Below, piece by piece: positions 44,731-53,870 of a DNA stretch of 64,000 nt. Numbering within the stretch: position 1 is the stretch's first letter; the number at the start of each line of letters is the position of its first letter. Source of the stretch: Pontibacter indicus (GTDB taxonomy: Bacteria > Bacteroidota > Bacteroidia > Cytophagales > Hymenobacteraceae). The notes beneath the pieces were generated by a model. It ran no database searches and was not told the DNA's origin. It saw nothing but the letters and a program-made list of their open reading frames with translations. The stretch spans positions 186,001 through 250,000 of the forward strand of contig NZ_FTPP01000003.1 in assembly GCF_900156345.1 (NCBI RefSeq), read 5' to 3'. Position numbers and translations under genes: made by a program.

Positions 44731-45585
44731 ATGACCGAAACAAAAACTGCGTGGGAATGGGAGATTTCCAGCAAAACAAGTTACTGGGGAGCATCTCTGA
44801 AGGAAATGTGGACTTTCCGTCACTTGCTTATAGGCCTGGTAAAGCGAAATTTCCTGCTAAAATATCAGCAGACGGTGTTAGGCCCCTTCTGGATTCTTTT
44901 TCCGCCCTTGCTGACCTTGTTAACCTACATATTGGTGTTCAACAAGTTCATCGGTATACCTACTGGAACGCTCCCTCCTGCTCTGTTTTACTTCGCAGGC
45001 ATTATTCTCTGGAGCTTCTTCAGCGATAGTTTCTCGGGCACAGCTTCAACGTTTAAAGACAATGCGCACCTTTTCAGCAAGGTATACTTCCCGCGCATCA
45101 TCATGCCCCTGTCAGTTATCAGCACCCAGCTTTATAACTTCGGCATACAGCTCTTTCTGCTGTTGCTGCTGGTGGCTTATTTCTGGTTGTTTGAGGACTT
45201 GGCCCTGCCTGTAGGTATAGGCATTCTCTGGCTTCCGGTAGCTGTTATAACAACAGCAGTACTGGCCATGGCAATGGGATTGTTCTTTTCTGTGCTCACT
45301 GCGAAATACCGCGACTTCAGCTATGTGATTGGTCTGGGTATTCGGCTGTTTATGTATATCACCCCCGTCATTTATCCGCTGTCTGCTGTTCCTGAAAAAG
45401 TACGCTGGGTCGTCACTTTAAACCCCTTGTCTCCTTTATTTGAAGTGTTCCGCCTTTCCTTGCTTGGCGAAGGAACCGTTTCGCTCTGGCAATTGGGGTA
45501 TAGCCTCGTCTTCGCGGCGTTACTGTTCACCGCATCTTTGCTTTTGTTCAACAAGCAAGGAGATAAACTTATCGACGTTGTATAA
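44731..45585 (+). CDS. ABC-2 polysaccharide export permease, Wzm-like
   Basis: The 284-residue inner-membrane permease has about six helices. It begins with a cytosolic stretch and the conserved amphipathic segment LLIGLVKRNFLLKYQQTVLGPFWIL, typical of the TagG/Wzm ABC-2 family. Later motifs are FSKVYFPRIIMPLSVI near 115 and YRDFSYVIGLGIRLFMYITPVIYP near 195-215. The ATP-binding partner starts 5 bases after its stop, so they form one transcript and one transporter. Such pairs move undecaprenol-linked O-antigen or capsule chains from cytosol to periplasm. The length is normal for the family. Confidence 0.93.
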   Translation: MTETKTAWEWEISSKTSYWGASLKEMWTFRHLLIGLVKRNFLLKYQQTVLGPFWILFPPLLTLLTYILVFNKFIGIPTGTLPPALFYFAGIILWSFFSDSFSGTASTFKDNAHLFSKVYFPRIIMPLSVISTQLYNFGIQLFLLLLLVAYFWLFEDLALPVGIGILWLPVAVITTAVLAMAMGLFFSVLTAKYRDFSYVIGLGIRLFMYITPVIYPLSAVPEKVRWVVTLNPLSPLFEVFRLSLLGEGTVSLWQLGYSLVFAALLFTASLLLFNKQGDKLIDVV

Positions 45586-45590
45586 CCGGC

Positions 45591-46871
45591 ATGACAGCTA
45601 AAACCATACAGGTAGAGAATATCTCCAAGCTATACCGCCTAGGCACGATAGGAACAGGCTCCTTCAGGCAGGACCTGCAGCAATGGTGGAACCACTACAT
45701 TCTGCGCAAAAAGGACCCTTTTTTCCAATTGGATAGATGCACCTCTATAAATGGTGGGCAGGACCAAATCTGGGCATTGCGTGATATTAGTTTCGATGTG
45801 ATGCAAGGTGAATCGCTGGGTATTATTGGCAGTAACGGATCCGGCAAGTCAACACTACTAAAAATCATTTCCCGCATCGTGAAGCCGACAAGTGGAACCA
45901 TAAAAGGTCGTGGCACTGTCAGCAGCCTCCTTGAGGTGGGAACAGGTTTCAACAAAGAGTTGACAGGGCGGGAAAACATTTACATAAGTGGTTACATACT
46001 GGGGATGAGCAAACCCGAAGTAACAGCCAAGTTTGACGAGATAGTGGCCTTTTCAGGTATAGAGGAGTTTATTGAAACACCCGTCAAGCGCTATTCGTCG
46101 GGTATGTATGTGCGCCTGGCATTTGCAGTAGCTGCACATTTGGAGCCGGATATACTAATTGTAGATGAGGTGTTGGCGGTTGGTGATGCGGACTTTCAGA
46201 AAAAGTGCCTGGGTAAAATGAAGGAGGTTTCCCAGTCGGAAGGCCGAACGATTCTCTTTGTGAGCCATAACATGCAAGCCATCAACACCCTCTGCGACAG
46301 GGCGATCTGGTTAGATAAGGGCGTTATGAAGGAAATAGGTCCTTCTTCAGTCGTCATTAACAAGTATATCGCCAGTATGCAGAAGTTCCAACTTAAACAG
46401 CAATGGCCTACTATCAGCGAAGCTCCCGGAAATGATCACATACGCTTTGAGTACGTTGAGCTCGTTCCACATACAGAATATTCCGATGGGATTATCGATG
46501 TACGAACCCCCCTCACGGTGAAATTCAGGTTCTGGAATCTATCGGATGATGTGAATATTAGGGTTAGCCTAGTCTTGTTCTCGTACAGTGGGGATTGTAT
46601 TTTCGATTTGCTTTCACCAGCCACCCATTGTCAAAAAGGTATAGTAGAAGGTGAGTGTAACATAACAGGCAATTTTCTAAACGATGGTTCCTATTACATC
46701 AGTCTGCATATTGCCAGGGACGTATCCATACAGTTGTATTACTTTGAAGAGTGCCTCTCTTTCGATGTAGAAGATTATAGAGGAGGCATTAATTACTTTG
46801 ACAAATGGTGGGGCGTTGTACGTCCCAATTTTCCTTTTTTACTTAAGCAGAAAGAGGTCGCCATCCAATAG
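45591..46871 (+). CDS. ABC exporter ATPase with C-terminal substrate-binding domain, Wzt-like
   Basis: The 426-residue ATPase has Walker A GSNGSGKST near 83, the ABC signature RYSSGMYVRL near 165 and Walker B DILIVDEVLAVGD near 190. The switch His is in ILFVSHNMQ near 222. From about 265 a separate beta-sandwich-like domain (NDHIRFEYVELVPHTEYSD to the end) matches the C-terminal carbohydrate-recognition domain of Wzt, which checks the capped end of the O-antigen chain before export in the E. coli O8/O9a system. That implies chain-end modification by another enzyme, and the next gene encodes a methyltransferase domain. Confidence 0.92.
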   Translation: MTAKTIQVENISKLYRLGTIGTGSFRQDLQQWWNHYILRKKDPFFQLDRCTSINGGQDQIWALRDISFDVMQGESLGIIGSNGSGKSTLLKIISRIVKPTSGTIKGRGTVSSLLEVGTGFNKELTGRENIYISGYILGMSKPEVTAKFDEIVAFSGIEEFIETPVKRYSSGMYVRLAFAVAAHLEPDILIVDEVLAVGDADFQKKCLGKMKEVSQSEGRTILFVSHNMQAINTLCDRAIWLDKGVMKEIGPSSVVINKYIASMQKFQLKQQWPTISEAPGNDHIRFEYVELVPHTEYSDGIIDVRTPLTVKFRFWNLSDDVNIRVSLVLFSYSGDCIFDLLSPATHCQKGIVEGECNITGNFLNDGSYYISLHIARDVSIQLYYFEECLSFDVEDYRGGINYFDKWWGVVRPNFPFLLKQKEVAIQ

Positions 46872-46890
46872 CAAACAGTCATCACCCGCC

Positions 46891-48501
46891 ATGCACAACC
46901 CGCTGATATCAGTTATCATACCCTGTTATAACTTAGGCCACCTGCTCCAGGATGCTCTCGACAGCGTTTTCAGGCAAACCTACGAAAACACAGAAATTAT
47001 AGTAATAGATGATGGCTCGACGGATGACACCAAAACAGTAGCCTTACGCAACACAGGGGTACGTTATTTTTATCAGCACAACCAAGGCCCTTCGGCTGCC
47101 AGAAATGTAGGACTTCAGCATTTCAAAGGCGAGTGTGTCGTGTTCTTGGATGCTGATGACTACCTCTACGATGATGCGCTCGCTATCAATTACAGCTATC
47201 TGGCTAAAAACGAGCAACTGGCCTTTGTATCGGGAAGCCACGACAAAGTCTTTGTTCAAAGCGGGGACATAGTGCCGGTTGTCAAAACAGTACCTGCGCA
47301 CCACTACTTAAACTTGCTAAAAGGAAATTACATCGGTATGCATGCTGCTGTCATGTATAGAAGGTGGGTGTTCGACGAGTTCAAATTCGATTCGTCTATA
47401 AGGGGCTGTGAGGAATATGACCTATACCTTAAGATAGCCAGAAAATACCTAGTGCTGCACCATCCACACAAAATAGCTGCTTATCGTTTTCACAAGAAAA
47501 ATTCCTCTCACAACATACCGCTTATGCTGAACACCGCTATCAGGGTGTTGGAGAGTCAGGAGCCTCATTTAAGAAACAGCGCTGAAAAATCTGCATACAC
47601 TGAGGGACTAAGAAACTGGAAGCAATACTATGTGCAGGAATTGTATGCTAACATACAGGGCAACAGTAAATTTTCGGCCACTGACTACTATACTCTGCTG
47701 AAAAACCTGAATGGCACGGCTTCAAACTCACAAATGCTTAGTTCTGTGCTGATCACTTTCACTAAGCATGTTATCAAAAAGATTCCTTCCGGTAGAGTCA
47801 GGAAAAAGCTGATATCACTTCTACCTGCAGAAGGTACGCCCCCGTTCGGAAAAGTAAAACTGGGCGATTTCCATCAGTCAGTTCCTTTTAGCACGCAGTT
47901 CGGATACGACAGGGGCGGGCCTGTAGACCGCTATTACATCGAAAACTTTTTAAGCAACGAGTCTCTTAGTGTGCGGGGCAGAGTTTTGGAAATCGGAGAT
48001 AACTCCTATACCATGTTCTATGGAAGTGATAGGATTACAAAGAGTGATATTCTGCATGTAAATGATTCGAACCCACACGCTACCATCATAGGCGATATCA
48101 GTAATGCTCCTCACATACCCGATAATGCATTCGACTGTATCATTTTGACACAGACCCTGCACCTGATTTACAACTTTAAGGACGCACTCCATACCTGCCA
48201 CCGCATACTTAAGCCAGGCGGTACACTGCTCCTCACCGTGCCAGGCATCACGCCAATTGACCATGGCGAGTGGGAAGATGTATGGTACTGGTCATTTACC
48301 GACAAGTCTATGAAGCGGCTAATGGAGGAGACGTTCCCTGGAAGCAATGCAGAGGTATACCCATACGGCAATGTACTTACGGCAAGCGCTTTCTTGTATG
48401 GCATGGGTCTTCCTGAGCTATCCCATACCCAACTCGATTTTAACGACCCGCACTTTCAGGTGACAATTACCGTGAAAGCAACTAAAGCTATACCTCATTG
48501 A
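46891..48501 (+). CDS. Glycosyltransferase family 2 - SAM methyltransferase fusion
   Basis: Started at the ATG at 46891 (an upstream start would place 31 spurious residues inside the wzt end), the product is 536 residues. Residues 1-230 are a GT2 domain: PLISVIIPCYNLGHLLQDAL, DDGSTDDT and a DADDYLYDD metal-binding DxD near 90. After a helical linker, residues 340-530 are a class I methyltransferase: GRVLEIGDNSY (motif I), ITLTQTLHLIY-like motif IV (CIILTQTLHLIYNF) and LKPGGTLLLTVPG. One protein could thus add a sugar and methylate it, or cap the chain. It is 19 bases after wzt. Confidence 0.88.
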   Translation: MHNPLISVIIPCYNLGHLLQDALDSVFRQTYENTEIIVIDDGSTDDTKTVALRNTGVRYFYQHNQGPSAARNVGLQHFKGECVVFLDADDYLYDDALAINYSYLAKNEQLAFVSGSHDKVFVQSGDIVPVVKTVPAHHYLNLLKGNYIGMHAAVMYRRWVFDEFKFDSSIRGCEEYDLYLKIARKYLVLHHPHKIAAYRFHKKNSSHNIPLMLNTAIRVLESQEPHLRNSAEKSAYTEGLRNWKQYYVQELYANIQGNSKFSATDYYTLLKNLNGTASNSQMLSSVLITFTKHVIKKIPSGRVRKKLISLLPAEGTPPFGKVKLGDFHQSVPFSTQFGYDRGGPVDRYYIENFLSNESLSVRGRVLEIGDNSYTMFYGSDRITKSDILHVNDSNPHATIIGDISNAPHIPDNAFDCIILTQTLHLIYNFKDALHTCHRILKPGGTLLLTVPGITPIDHGEWEDVWYWSFTDKSMKRLMEETFPGSNAEVYPYGNVLTASAFLYGMGLPELSHTQLDFNDPHFQVTITVKATKAIPH

Positions 48502-49514
48502 TCAGAGACCTCATATATAGCCTTAAACACCGAAAAGAGCCTAAAGCCATTGTGCTCATGTACCACCGTGTGGCTGCATTGGAGACTGACATCTGGCGGT
48601 TGGCAGTGAGTCCAACCCACTTTGAGGAGCACTTACAGATTTTGAGCAGGAACTGGCGGGTAATCCCCCTTTCAGAACTGGCGGAGGACCTCAAAAACAA
48701 GAAGCTAAAGAAGAACAGTGTCGCGATCACCTTCGACGATGGGTATGCCGACAACTACCTGGCTGCAAAGCCGCTTTTGGAAAAATACCAGCTACCAGCC
48801 ACTTTTTTCGTCACTTCAGCTACCATTGGTCAACAAGTGGAATTCTGGTGGGATGAGCTGGAAAATATCATACTACAGACAGAAGAGCTGCCAAAGAACC
48901 TGAAATTGGAGATGGGCAGCACGATGCTAGCATATGACCTAGGGCCGGAAAGCCGCCTGACTACAGCTTTACAGCAACGACAAAACCAGTGGAAGGCTTA
49001 CGTGAACGAACCTCCTACGCTACGATGCGAGCTCTATCTAAAAATTTGGCAGGCATTGCGCCCGCTTGCACAGTATGAGCAACAAAAGTGCTTACAGTAC
49101 CTGAGAAACTGGGCAGGGATCGATCAGCCTAAAGTTCGCCGCTCATATCTCAGCATGGGCCTAGAGCAACTGCAGTGTCTCAGTCAAAGCCGCTATTGCG
49201 AGATAGGGGCACATACTGTATCACACCCGGATCTTACTGGTCTCAGCTTGCAGGCCCAGACGAAGGAAATACGTGATAACAGGCATTTTCTGGAAAAGGC
49301 AACTGGCAGGAAAGTGACGCTGTTCGCGTACCCCTACGGACGCTATAACAATGACACCTTTAGCGTGGTAGTTAGCGAAAACATAGCTGCTGCTGTGACG
49401 ACAAATGGCGATTTGGTAAAACCAACTTCCCATTCCATGCTCCTGGGCAGGTTTCTAGTAGATAACTGGACAGGCCAGGAGTTTGAGGGCTTTTTGAAAA
49501 CGTGGCTAAAATGA
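48498..49514 (+). CDS. Polysaccharide deacetylase (NodB/CE4-like)
   Basis: The 338-residue enzyme uses a TTG start that overlaps the previous TGA in the four bases TTGA, so translation is probably coupled. Motif 1 is VAITFDDGYADNY near 75 (catalytic Asp and metal Asp), motif 2 is GAHTVSHPDL near 238 (metal His pair) and motif 3 is LFAYPYGRYNNDTF near 277. An insertion of about 100 residues between motifs 1 and 2 (KLEMGSTMLAYDLGPESR and LYLKIWQALRPLAQ) is longer than in NodB. It probably removes N-acetyl or O-acetyl groups from the exported polymer or its precursor. No signal peptide is seen, so it is probably cytosolic. Confidence 0.88.
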   Translation: MIRDLIYSLKHRKEPKAIVLMYHRVAALETDIWRLAVSPTHFEEHLQILSRNWRVIPLSELAEDLKNKKLKKNSVAITFDDGYADNYLAAKPLLEKYQLPATFFVTSATIGQQVEFWWDELENIILQTEELPKNLKLEMGSTMLAYDLGPESRLTTALQQRQNQWKAYVNEPPTLRCELYLKIWQALRPLAQYEQQKCLQYLRNWAGIDQPKVRRSYLSMGLEQLQCLSQSRYCEIGAHTVSHPDLTGLSLQAQTKEIRDNRHFLEKATGRKVTLFAYPYGRYNNDTFSVVVSENIAAAVTTNGDLVKPTSHSMLLGRFLVDNWTGQEFEGFLKTWLK

Positions 49515-49565
49515 CACGGCACTAGAATAAAACTGGCTATACCTATCGACTAAGCTTTTACTCCT

Positions 49566-50549
49566 ATGGAACGTATACCTTCCTCCCCTCCAGTCATTAA
49601 ACCGCTACCTCCCATAACCAAACGTCCTCTTTGGTCAGTGATGATACCTGTTTACAATTGCGCTGAATTCCTGAAGTATACCCTGGAAAGCGTATTGGCG
49701 CAGAATATTCCGCAGGAGCAGATGCAGATAGAGGTGGTGGATGACGCCAGTATTGATGCCGATGTAGCAAATATCGTCAGAGTAATAGGAAAAGGCAGGA
49801 TCGGATATTTCAGACAGCAGCAAAACATGGGCAGCTTGCGAAACTTCGAAACTTGCATCAATCGGGCGCAAGGGCACTTTGTTCACATACTCCACGGCGA
49901 TGATAGAGTGAAGCCAGGTTATTACCAAGCGATACAGCGTCTATTTGAAGCCCATCCTGAAGCCGGTGCCGCCTTTTGCCGTTACCACCACATCGACGAA
50001 AACAACAATCTTCTGAGACCTCACATCACCAATGATGTAGAGAAAAGCGGCCTGTTCAAAGACTTCTTATTGCACATTGCAGAAAGACAGCATATTCAGT
50101 ATGCCACGATTACCGTAAAACGAGAGGTTTACGAGAAACTCGGTTCGTTCTACGCAGTTACCTATGGCGAAGACTGGGAAATGTGGGCCCGAATCGCCAA
50201 ACATTATCCTGTTGCTTATACCTCGGCAATCCTGGCGGAATACCGCAAGCATACCAGTTCCATTTCAGGAGTAAAGTTCTTAACCGGGGAATATCTGGCA
50301 GACACAGCCTATGTTTTTCAACTGATTCAACAGCACCTGCCACCAGAACATCGCCAGCAGATCCTTAAAAAGGCAAAGAAAAATTTCGCACATTACGGAC
50401 TTGGAGTCACACAGGTTCTATGGAAAAAGTACAGAAATAAGGACTATGTTTTGGCCAATCTCAGGCAAATATTTAAGATGCATATAGACACTACAATTTG
50501 TCTCAAAGCTGCTAAAATTGTAGCGAAAATGACTATCAGCAGGCCTTAA
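49566..50549 (+). CDS. Family 2 glycosyltransferase
   Basis: The 327-residue protein opens with PLWSVMIPVYNCAEFLKYTLESVLAQ, the GT-A nucleotide-binding start. It has VVDDASID near 57 and HILHGDDRVKPG near 105, the DxD metal site. The segment YGEDWEMWARIAKHYPVAYT near 205 is the catalytic-base region (EDWE). No transmembrane anchor is present. It is the last plus-strand gene of the island, 51 bases after the deacetylase, and presumably adds one sugar to the repeat unit. Confidence 0.92.
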   Translation: MERIPSSPPVIKPLPPITKRPLWSVMIPVYNCAEFLKYTLESVLAQNIPQEQMQIEVVDDASIDADVANIVRVIGKGRIGYFRQQQNMGSLRNFETCINRAQGHFVHILHGDDRVKPGYYQAIQRLFEAHPEAGAAFCRYHHIDENNNLLRPHITNDVEKSGLFKDFLLHIAERQHIQYATITVKREVYEKLGSFYAVTYGEDWEMWARIAKHYPVAYTSAILAEYRKHTSSISGVKFLTGEYLADTAYVFQLIQQHLPPEHRQQILKKAKKNFAHYGLGVTQVLWKKYRNKDYVLANLRQIFKMHIDTTICLKAAKIVAKMTISRP

Positions 50550-50578
50550 ATCCATGTAACAATGATCTTGGATTCAAC

Positions 50579-51583
50579 TTAGTAATGCCTTTCTAATAAG
50601 TCCAATACATCGCCATTGTTTCTTGCATGGTAGATTTCTGCCCCAGACAGGGCCGGGAATATGGTCTGGAACTCGTTATATCTGTGCTCATGGCCGCGCT
50701 TTGAAAGTATGATGTTCTTTCCGCCGAAATAACTTGCCAAGGCTGCGGTGCCTCCGTGTACAGACAAAAAGCGCTCACAATTAGCGTACAGCATTAATTG
50801 AAAGTGATTGTAATTATTTACCTGCTCCCTGTGCTTCAGGTATAGGTCTTCAGCCAGCAGCACATCCGGAAAATTTTCTCTAATGTGCTCCTCTTCATTT
50901 AGCTCGTAGATATCGCTGTTATCCATCACGATATAGTTTGCGCCGGGTCGATTGTATACAATCTGATACTTATGTCTATACTTATTTAAAATCCGGTCCA
51001 ATGTACCTATACCGAAGTAGTTGATCGGGCCTTGTCCCCACTCATTATTATACTTATTAGCAATGATAAGCAGAGGCTTCTGGTAGGTAAATAATGAATT
51101 CCTATAGTGCTCTTTCAATGGAACCTGTGCCCATTTTTCGAAATGTACATCCCGGCAATGGTACATATTAGGTATATTAAAACTCTCCTGTTGAGACCGC
51201 CAAACCCGTTTATTATACCGTTCTTCGTGTTGTTCGCTAAAAAAGTAGAGTTCATTCGTGTATTTCGAGGATATGGTGTTGGCTAAAGTTCCATTTAGGA
51301 AATGCCAGTATGCAAATGGTAGTACAAAAGTCAGTTCCTGCTGGAACTCCTGTCTATAGTCTATGGATTTATACTTGGGTCTTGTAATGTAATCTTTTAT
51401 TACATACTTCGATTGTAGCAAACGAGCATAGGTGTTTGCGCCGGCAAAAAACTCGGGGGTACCATAACTGAAGGAACCTCTCAGGCGGTTTATGACGCGC
51501 CTGAAAAGAACAAGTAAAGAACCAGGTTCAGACGCTCTGATTGGTTCGGAGACTTTGTGGGAAGTTACTACACTTTTCTTCAA
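50579..51583 (-). CDS. Unrecognised protein at the island's right end, glycosyltransferase-like
   Basis: This 334-residue protein is of a family I cannot name. It is soluble, rich in Tyr, Asn and His, and has an aromatic N-terminal half (FAYWHFLNGTL, YFFSEQHEERYNKRVWRS). A Rossmann-like second half ends with FLSVHGGTAALASYFGGKNIIL and then ALSGAEIYHARNNGDVLDLL. The SVHGGTAALASYFGGK segment resembles the donor-binding loop of GT-B or fucosyltransferase-like enzymes, where a protein recognises the nucleotide sugar. It is transcribed opposite to the rest of the island, converging on the GT2 gene with 29 bases between stops, and lies in AT-rich DNA. Confidence 0.6.
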   Translation of the reverse strand: MKKSVVTSHKVSEPIRASEPGSLLVLFRRVINRLRGSFSYGTPEFFAGANTYARLLQSKYVIKDYITRPKYKSIDYRQEFQQELTFVLPFAYWHFLNGTLANTISSKYTNELYFFSEQHEERYNKRVWRSQQESFNIPNMYHCRDVHFEKWAQVPLKEHYRNSLFTYQKPLLIIANKYNNEWGQGPINYFGIGTLDRILNKYRHKYQIVYNRPGANYIVMDNSDIYELNEEEHIRENFPDVLLAEDLYLKHREQVNNYNHFQLMLYANCERFLSVHGGTAALASYFGGKNIILSKRGHEHRYNEFQTIFPALSGAEIYHARNNGDVLDLLERHY

Positions 51584-51924
51584 AGTAGGGCTAGCTGTAA
51601 TTTCCTAACTTTTACGTCTCTACGAATCTCTTACTCGGTCAACTAAGGATATATTTAGTGAAACAATCTAATTAAATGGTAAAAACATTACATTATTTAG
51701 TAAGAGATAGCAAAGGGATATTTATTCCGCGATATTAAACGTACATCAGTATTTTCCTAAGTAGGTTATTAAAGCTTTAACCGCGTTTGTGCGGACGTCT
51801 CCATAGGTCTACAACAGATTTTATACAGCCTATGTTTATAACTGAAAGAAACCTTAACGTACTCCTGTACAGTCCGTTATACAATCCAGCAATTACTACC
51901 CTAAATTAGACACCCCTGAAAGCA
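51584..51924. other. AT-rich gap at the right edge of the island
   Basis: It contains the presumed promoter of the minus-strand orphan gene (start 51583). No gene, RNA or clear promoter motif is recognised. It leads into the right-hand copy of the flanking hairpin. Confidence 0.5.
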
Positions 51925-51963
51925 GAACGGCCCGCAGTTGTGAAGCTGCGGGCCTTCTTTGTT
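51925..51963 (-). terminator. Terminator hairpin; right copy of the island-flanking direct repeat
   Basis: GGCCCGCAG/CTGCGGGCC with loop TTGTGAAG ends 25 bases before the purE stop. The 39 bases match 40295-40332 in direct orientation. For purE the T-rich side lies on the wrong side of the stem, so termination of purE may not be its original purpose. Confidence 0.75.
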
Positions 51964-51978
51964 CCATAAAGCTATACC

Positions 51979-52503
51979 TTAATCCAAATCTCTATCCCCT
52001 CTTCTCAGTTCCTCTACTGAACGCATCACCTTGTCTTTCAGACCAACCTTGTACTTCTCCAGCTTGTCGGCCACGGCAGCATTGGAGGTACCGATGATTT
52101 GCGCGGCCAGTATACCTGCATTCAGGGCGCCATCGAGGGCAACAGTAGCTACCGGTACGCCGCCCGGCATCTGTAGGATCGAGAGTACTGAGTCCCAACC
52201 ATCAATGGAGTTGCTTGACTTAACAGGCACGCCGATTACAGGCAGGGTCGTGATGGAGGCAACCATACCGGGCAGGTGCGCGGCGCCACCGGCTCCGGCG
52301 ATAATCACCTTCAAGCCTTTTTTGCGGGCCTGCTCAGCGTATTCAAACATGCGGTGCGGGGTGCGGTGCGCCGATACGATCGTGATCTCAAAAGGCACGC
52401 CCAGGGTTTCCAGGATCTCAGCTGCCGCTTCCATCACTTTCATGTCAGACTGGCTGCCCATGATGATGCCTACCAGCGGCTGCGTTGTTGTTTCATTAGC
52501 CAT
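51979..52503 (-). CDS. purE: N5-carboxyaminoimidazole ribonucleotide mutase
   Basis: PurE converts N5-CAIR to CAIR in de novo purine synthesis. The 174-residue protein has GIIMGSQSDMKVM at residue 13, the active-site SAHRTPHRM near 45 (catalytic His) and GAGGAAHLPGMVAS near 75. GVPVKSS and LLSILQMPGGVPVATVA-like sequences follow. This is the class I bacterial form, which needs PurK; purK is 1 base upstream on the same strand. The length is normal and the pair forms an operon. Confidence 0.96.
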   Translation of the reverse strand: MANETTTQPLVGIIMGSQSDMKVMEAAAEILETLGVPFEITIVSAHRTPHRMFEYAEQARKKGLKVIIAGAGGAAHLPGMVASITTLPVIGVPVKSSNSIDGWDSVLSILQMPGGVPVATVALDGALNAGILAAQIIGTSNAAVADKLEKYKVGLKDKVMRSVEELRRGDRDLD

Positions 52504-52504
52504 A

Positions 52505-53635
52505 TTATGCGATTACTTTGATTACGTTTTTGATTGATTCTGCCCGCTGCTGTGCTTCTTGCAGATCTGCGCCCAGCACGGTAATGTGGCCCATCTTGCG
52601 GGCAGCACGGGTGTATTTCTTGCCGTAAAGGTGAATGTACACACCCGGCACGGCCAACGCTTCCTGCAGACCTTCGTACTTTGCTTCTCCGTCGTAGCCT
52701 GGCTCGCCCAAGAGATTGAGCATCACAGCGGCGCTCTGGATATCGGTGCTGCCGAGTGGCAGGTCGAGGATGGCGCGCAGGTGCTGCTCGTACTGTGAGG
52801 TATAGTTCGCTTTGATGGTATGGTGGCCGCTGTTGTGCGGACGCGGTGCTACTTCGTTCACCAGTATTTGCCCGTCTTTGGTCAGAAACATTTCCACGGC
52901 CAGTATACCGACCATGTTGAATGACTCGATTACGCGGGTGGCGATTTCGATGGCCAGACGCTGCAGTTTGTAGGGTACGTTGGCTGGCGCGAAAAGAGAG
53001 TCCACCAGGTTGTGCTCCGGATGGAAACTCAACTCCACAACCGGGAAAGCCGTCACCTGTCCGCTGGCGTTGCGGGCCACGATCACAGAAATCTCCTTCT
53101 CGAAATCTACTAGCTTTTCCAGCACCGACGGTTCCGTGAAGCCCTTGCCCAGATCGGCTTCGCTTTGCAGACGGGTTACGCCGCGACCGTCGTAGCCTTC
53201 GCGGCGCAGCTTCTGGAAAGCCGGCAAAAATTCCGTGTTGGCTTTCAGTTCTTCCACGTCTTTCAGAATTCTGAAGTCGGCGGTAGGTATAGCATGTTGT
53301 TTGTAAAACTCCTTTTGCAGGCCTTTATCCTGAATGGTGCGCACAGTCTTGGCATCGGGGTATACCTTTACTCCCTCCTGCTCCAGTTTCTCCAACGCAT
53401 CGGCATTTACATGCTCGATCTCGATGGTAAGGATGTCGCAGTTCTTGCCGAATTCATATACTGTGTCAAAATCGCGGAAGCTGCCCACGAAGAACTCGTT
53501 GCACACATCCTTGCAAGGCGCGTTCTCGTCCGGATCGAGCACCAAGGTATAAATATTAAAATCGAGCCCGGCCTGAATCAGCATGCGGCCCAGCTGCCCG
53601 CCGCCCAGTATCCCGAGCTTTACCTCTCCTTTCAT
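52505..53635 (-). CDS. purK: N5-carboxyaminoimidazole ribonucleotide synthase
   Basis: PurK uses ATP and bicarbonate to make N5-CAIR from AIR. The 376-residue ATP-grasp enzyme begins LGILGGGQLGRMLIQAG, the PurK hallmark, and has KLRREGYDGRGVTRL near 145 (ATP-grasp glycine loop). The metal-binding stretch VEMFLTKDGQILVNEVAPRPHNSGHHT is near 245-270. It precedes purE with a single base between stop and start. A GACAAAAG-type array lies about 50 bases upstream of its ATG. Confidence 0.96.
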   Translation of the reverse strand: MKGEVKLGILGGGQLGRMLIQAGLDFNIYTLVLDPDENAPCKDVCNEFFVGSFRDFDTVYEFGKNCDILTIEIEHVNADALEKLEQEGVKVYPDAKTVRTIQDKGLQKEFYKQHAIPTADFRILKDVEELKANTEFLPAFQKLRREGYDGRGVTRLQSEADLGKGFTEPSVLEKLVDFEKEISVIVARNASGQVTAFPVVELSFHPEHNLVDSLFAPANVPYKLQRLAIEIATRVIESFNMVGILAVEMFLTKDGQILVNEVAPRPHNSGHHTIKANYTSQYEQHLRAILDLPLGSTDIQSAAVMLNLLGEPGYDGEAKYEGLQEALAVPGVYIHLYGKKYTRAARKMGHITVLGADLQEAQQRAESIKNVIKVIA

Positions 53636-53686
53636 GGTATTGTTGCTTAGCTTGTTTTATACCCAAAATTAAGGATAAAGTGTGGA

Positions 53687-53709
53687 GACAAAAGATAAAA
53701 CACAAAAGA
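53687..53709. repeat. Short GACAAAAG micro-array upstream of purK
   Basis: GACAAAAG at 53687 and ACACAAAAG at 53700, of the same type as the array upstream of the helicase gene at 3938-4004. Confidence 0.5.
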
Positions 53710-53870
53710 AGTACCTCCGATTACGGCAAATACCCGAATTCTGATGCAACAGCGTGCATAGCGGCCGCCTGGGCAGCAAGAATAGTTGCCCCATTCAGTA
53801 CAAAATTAATTTATGCTTTGCACATATATTGATTAAAAACTATATTGGAGGTTCTACGTTTACTGCTCCC

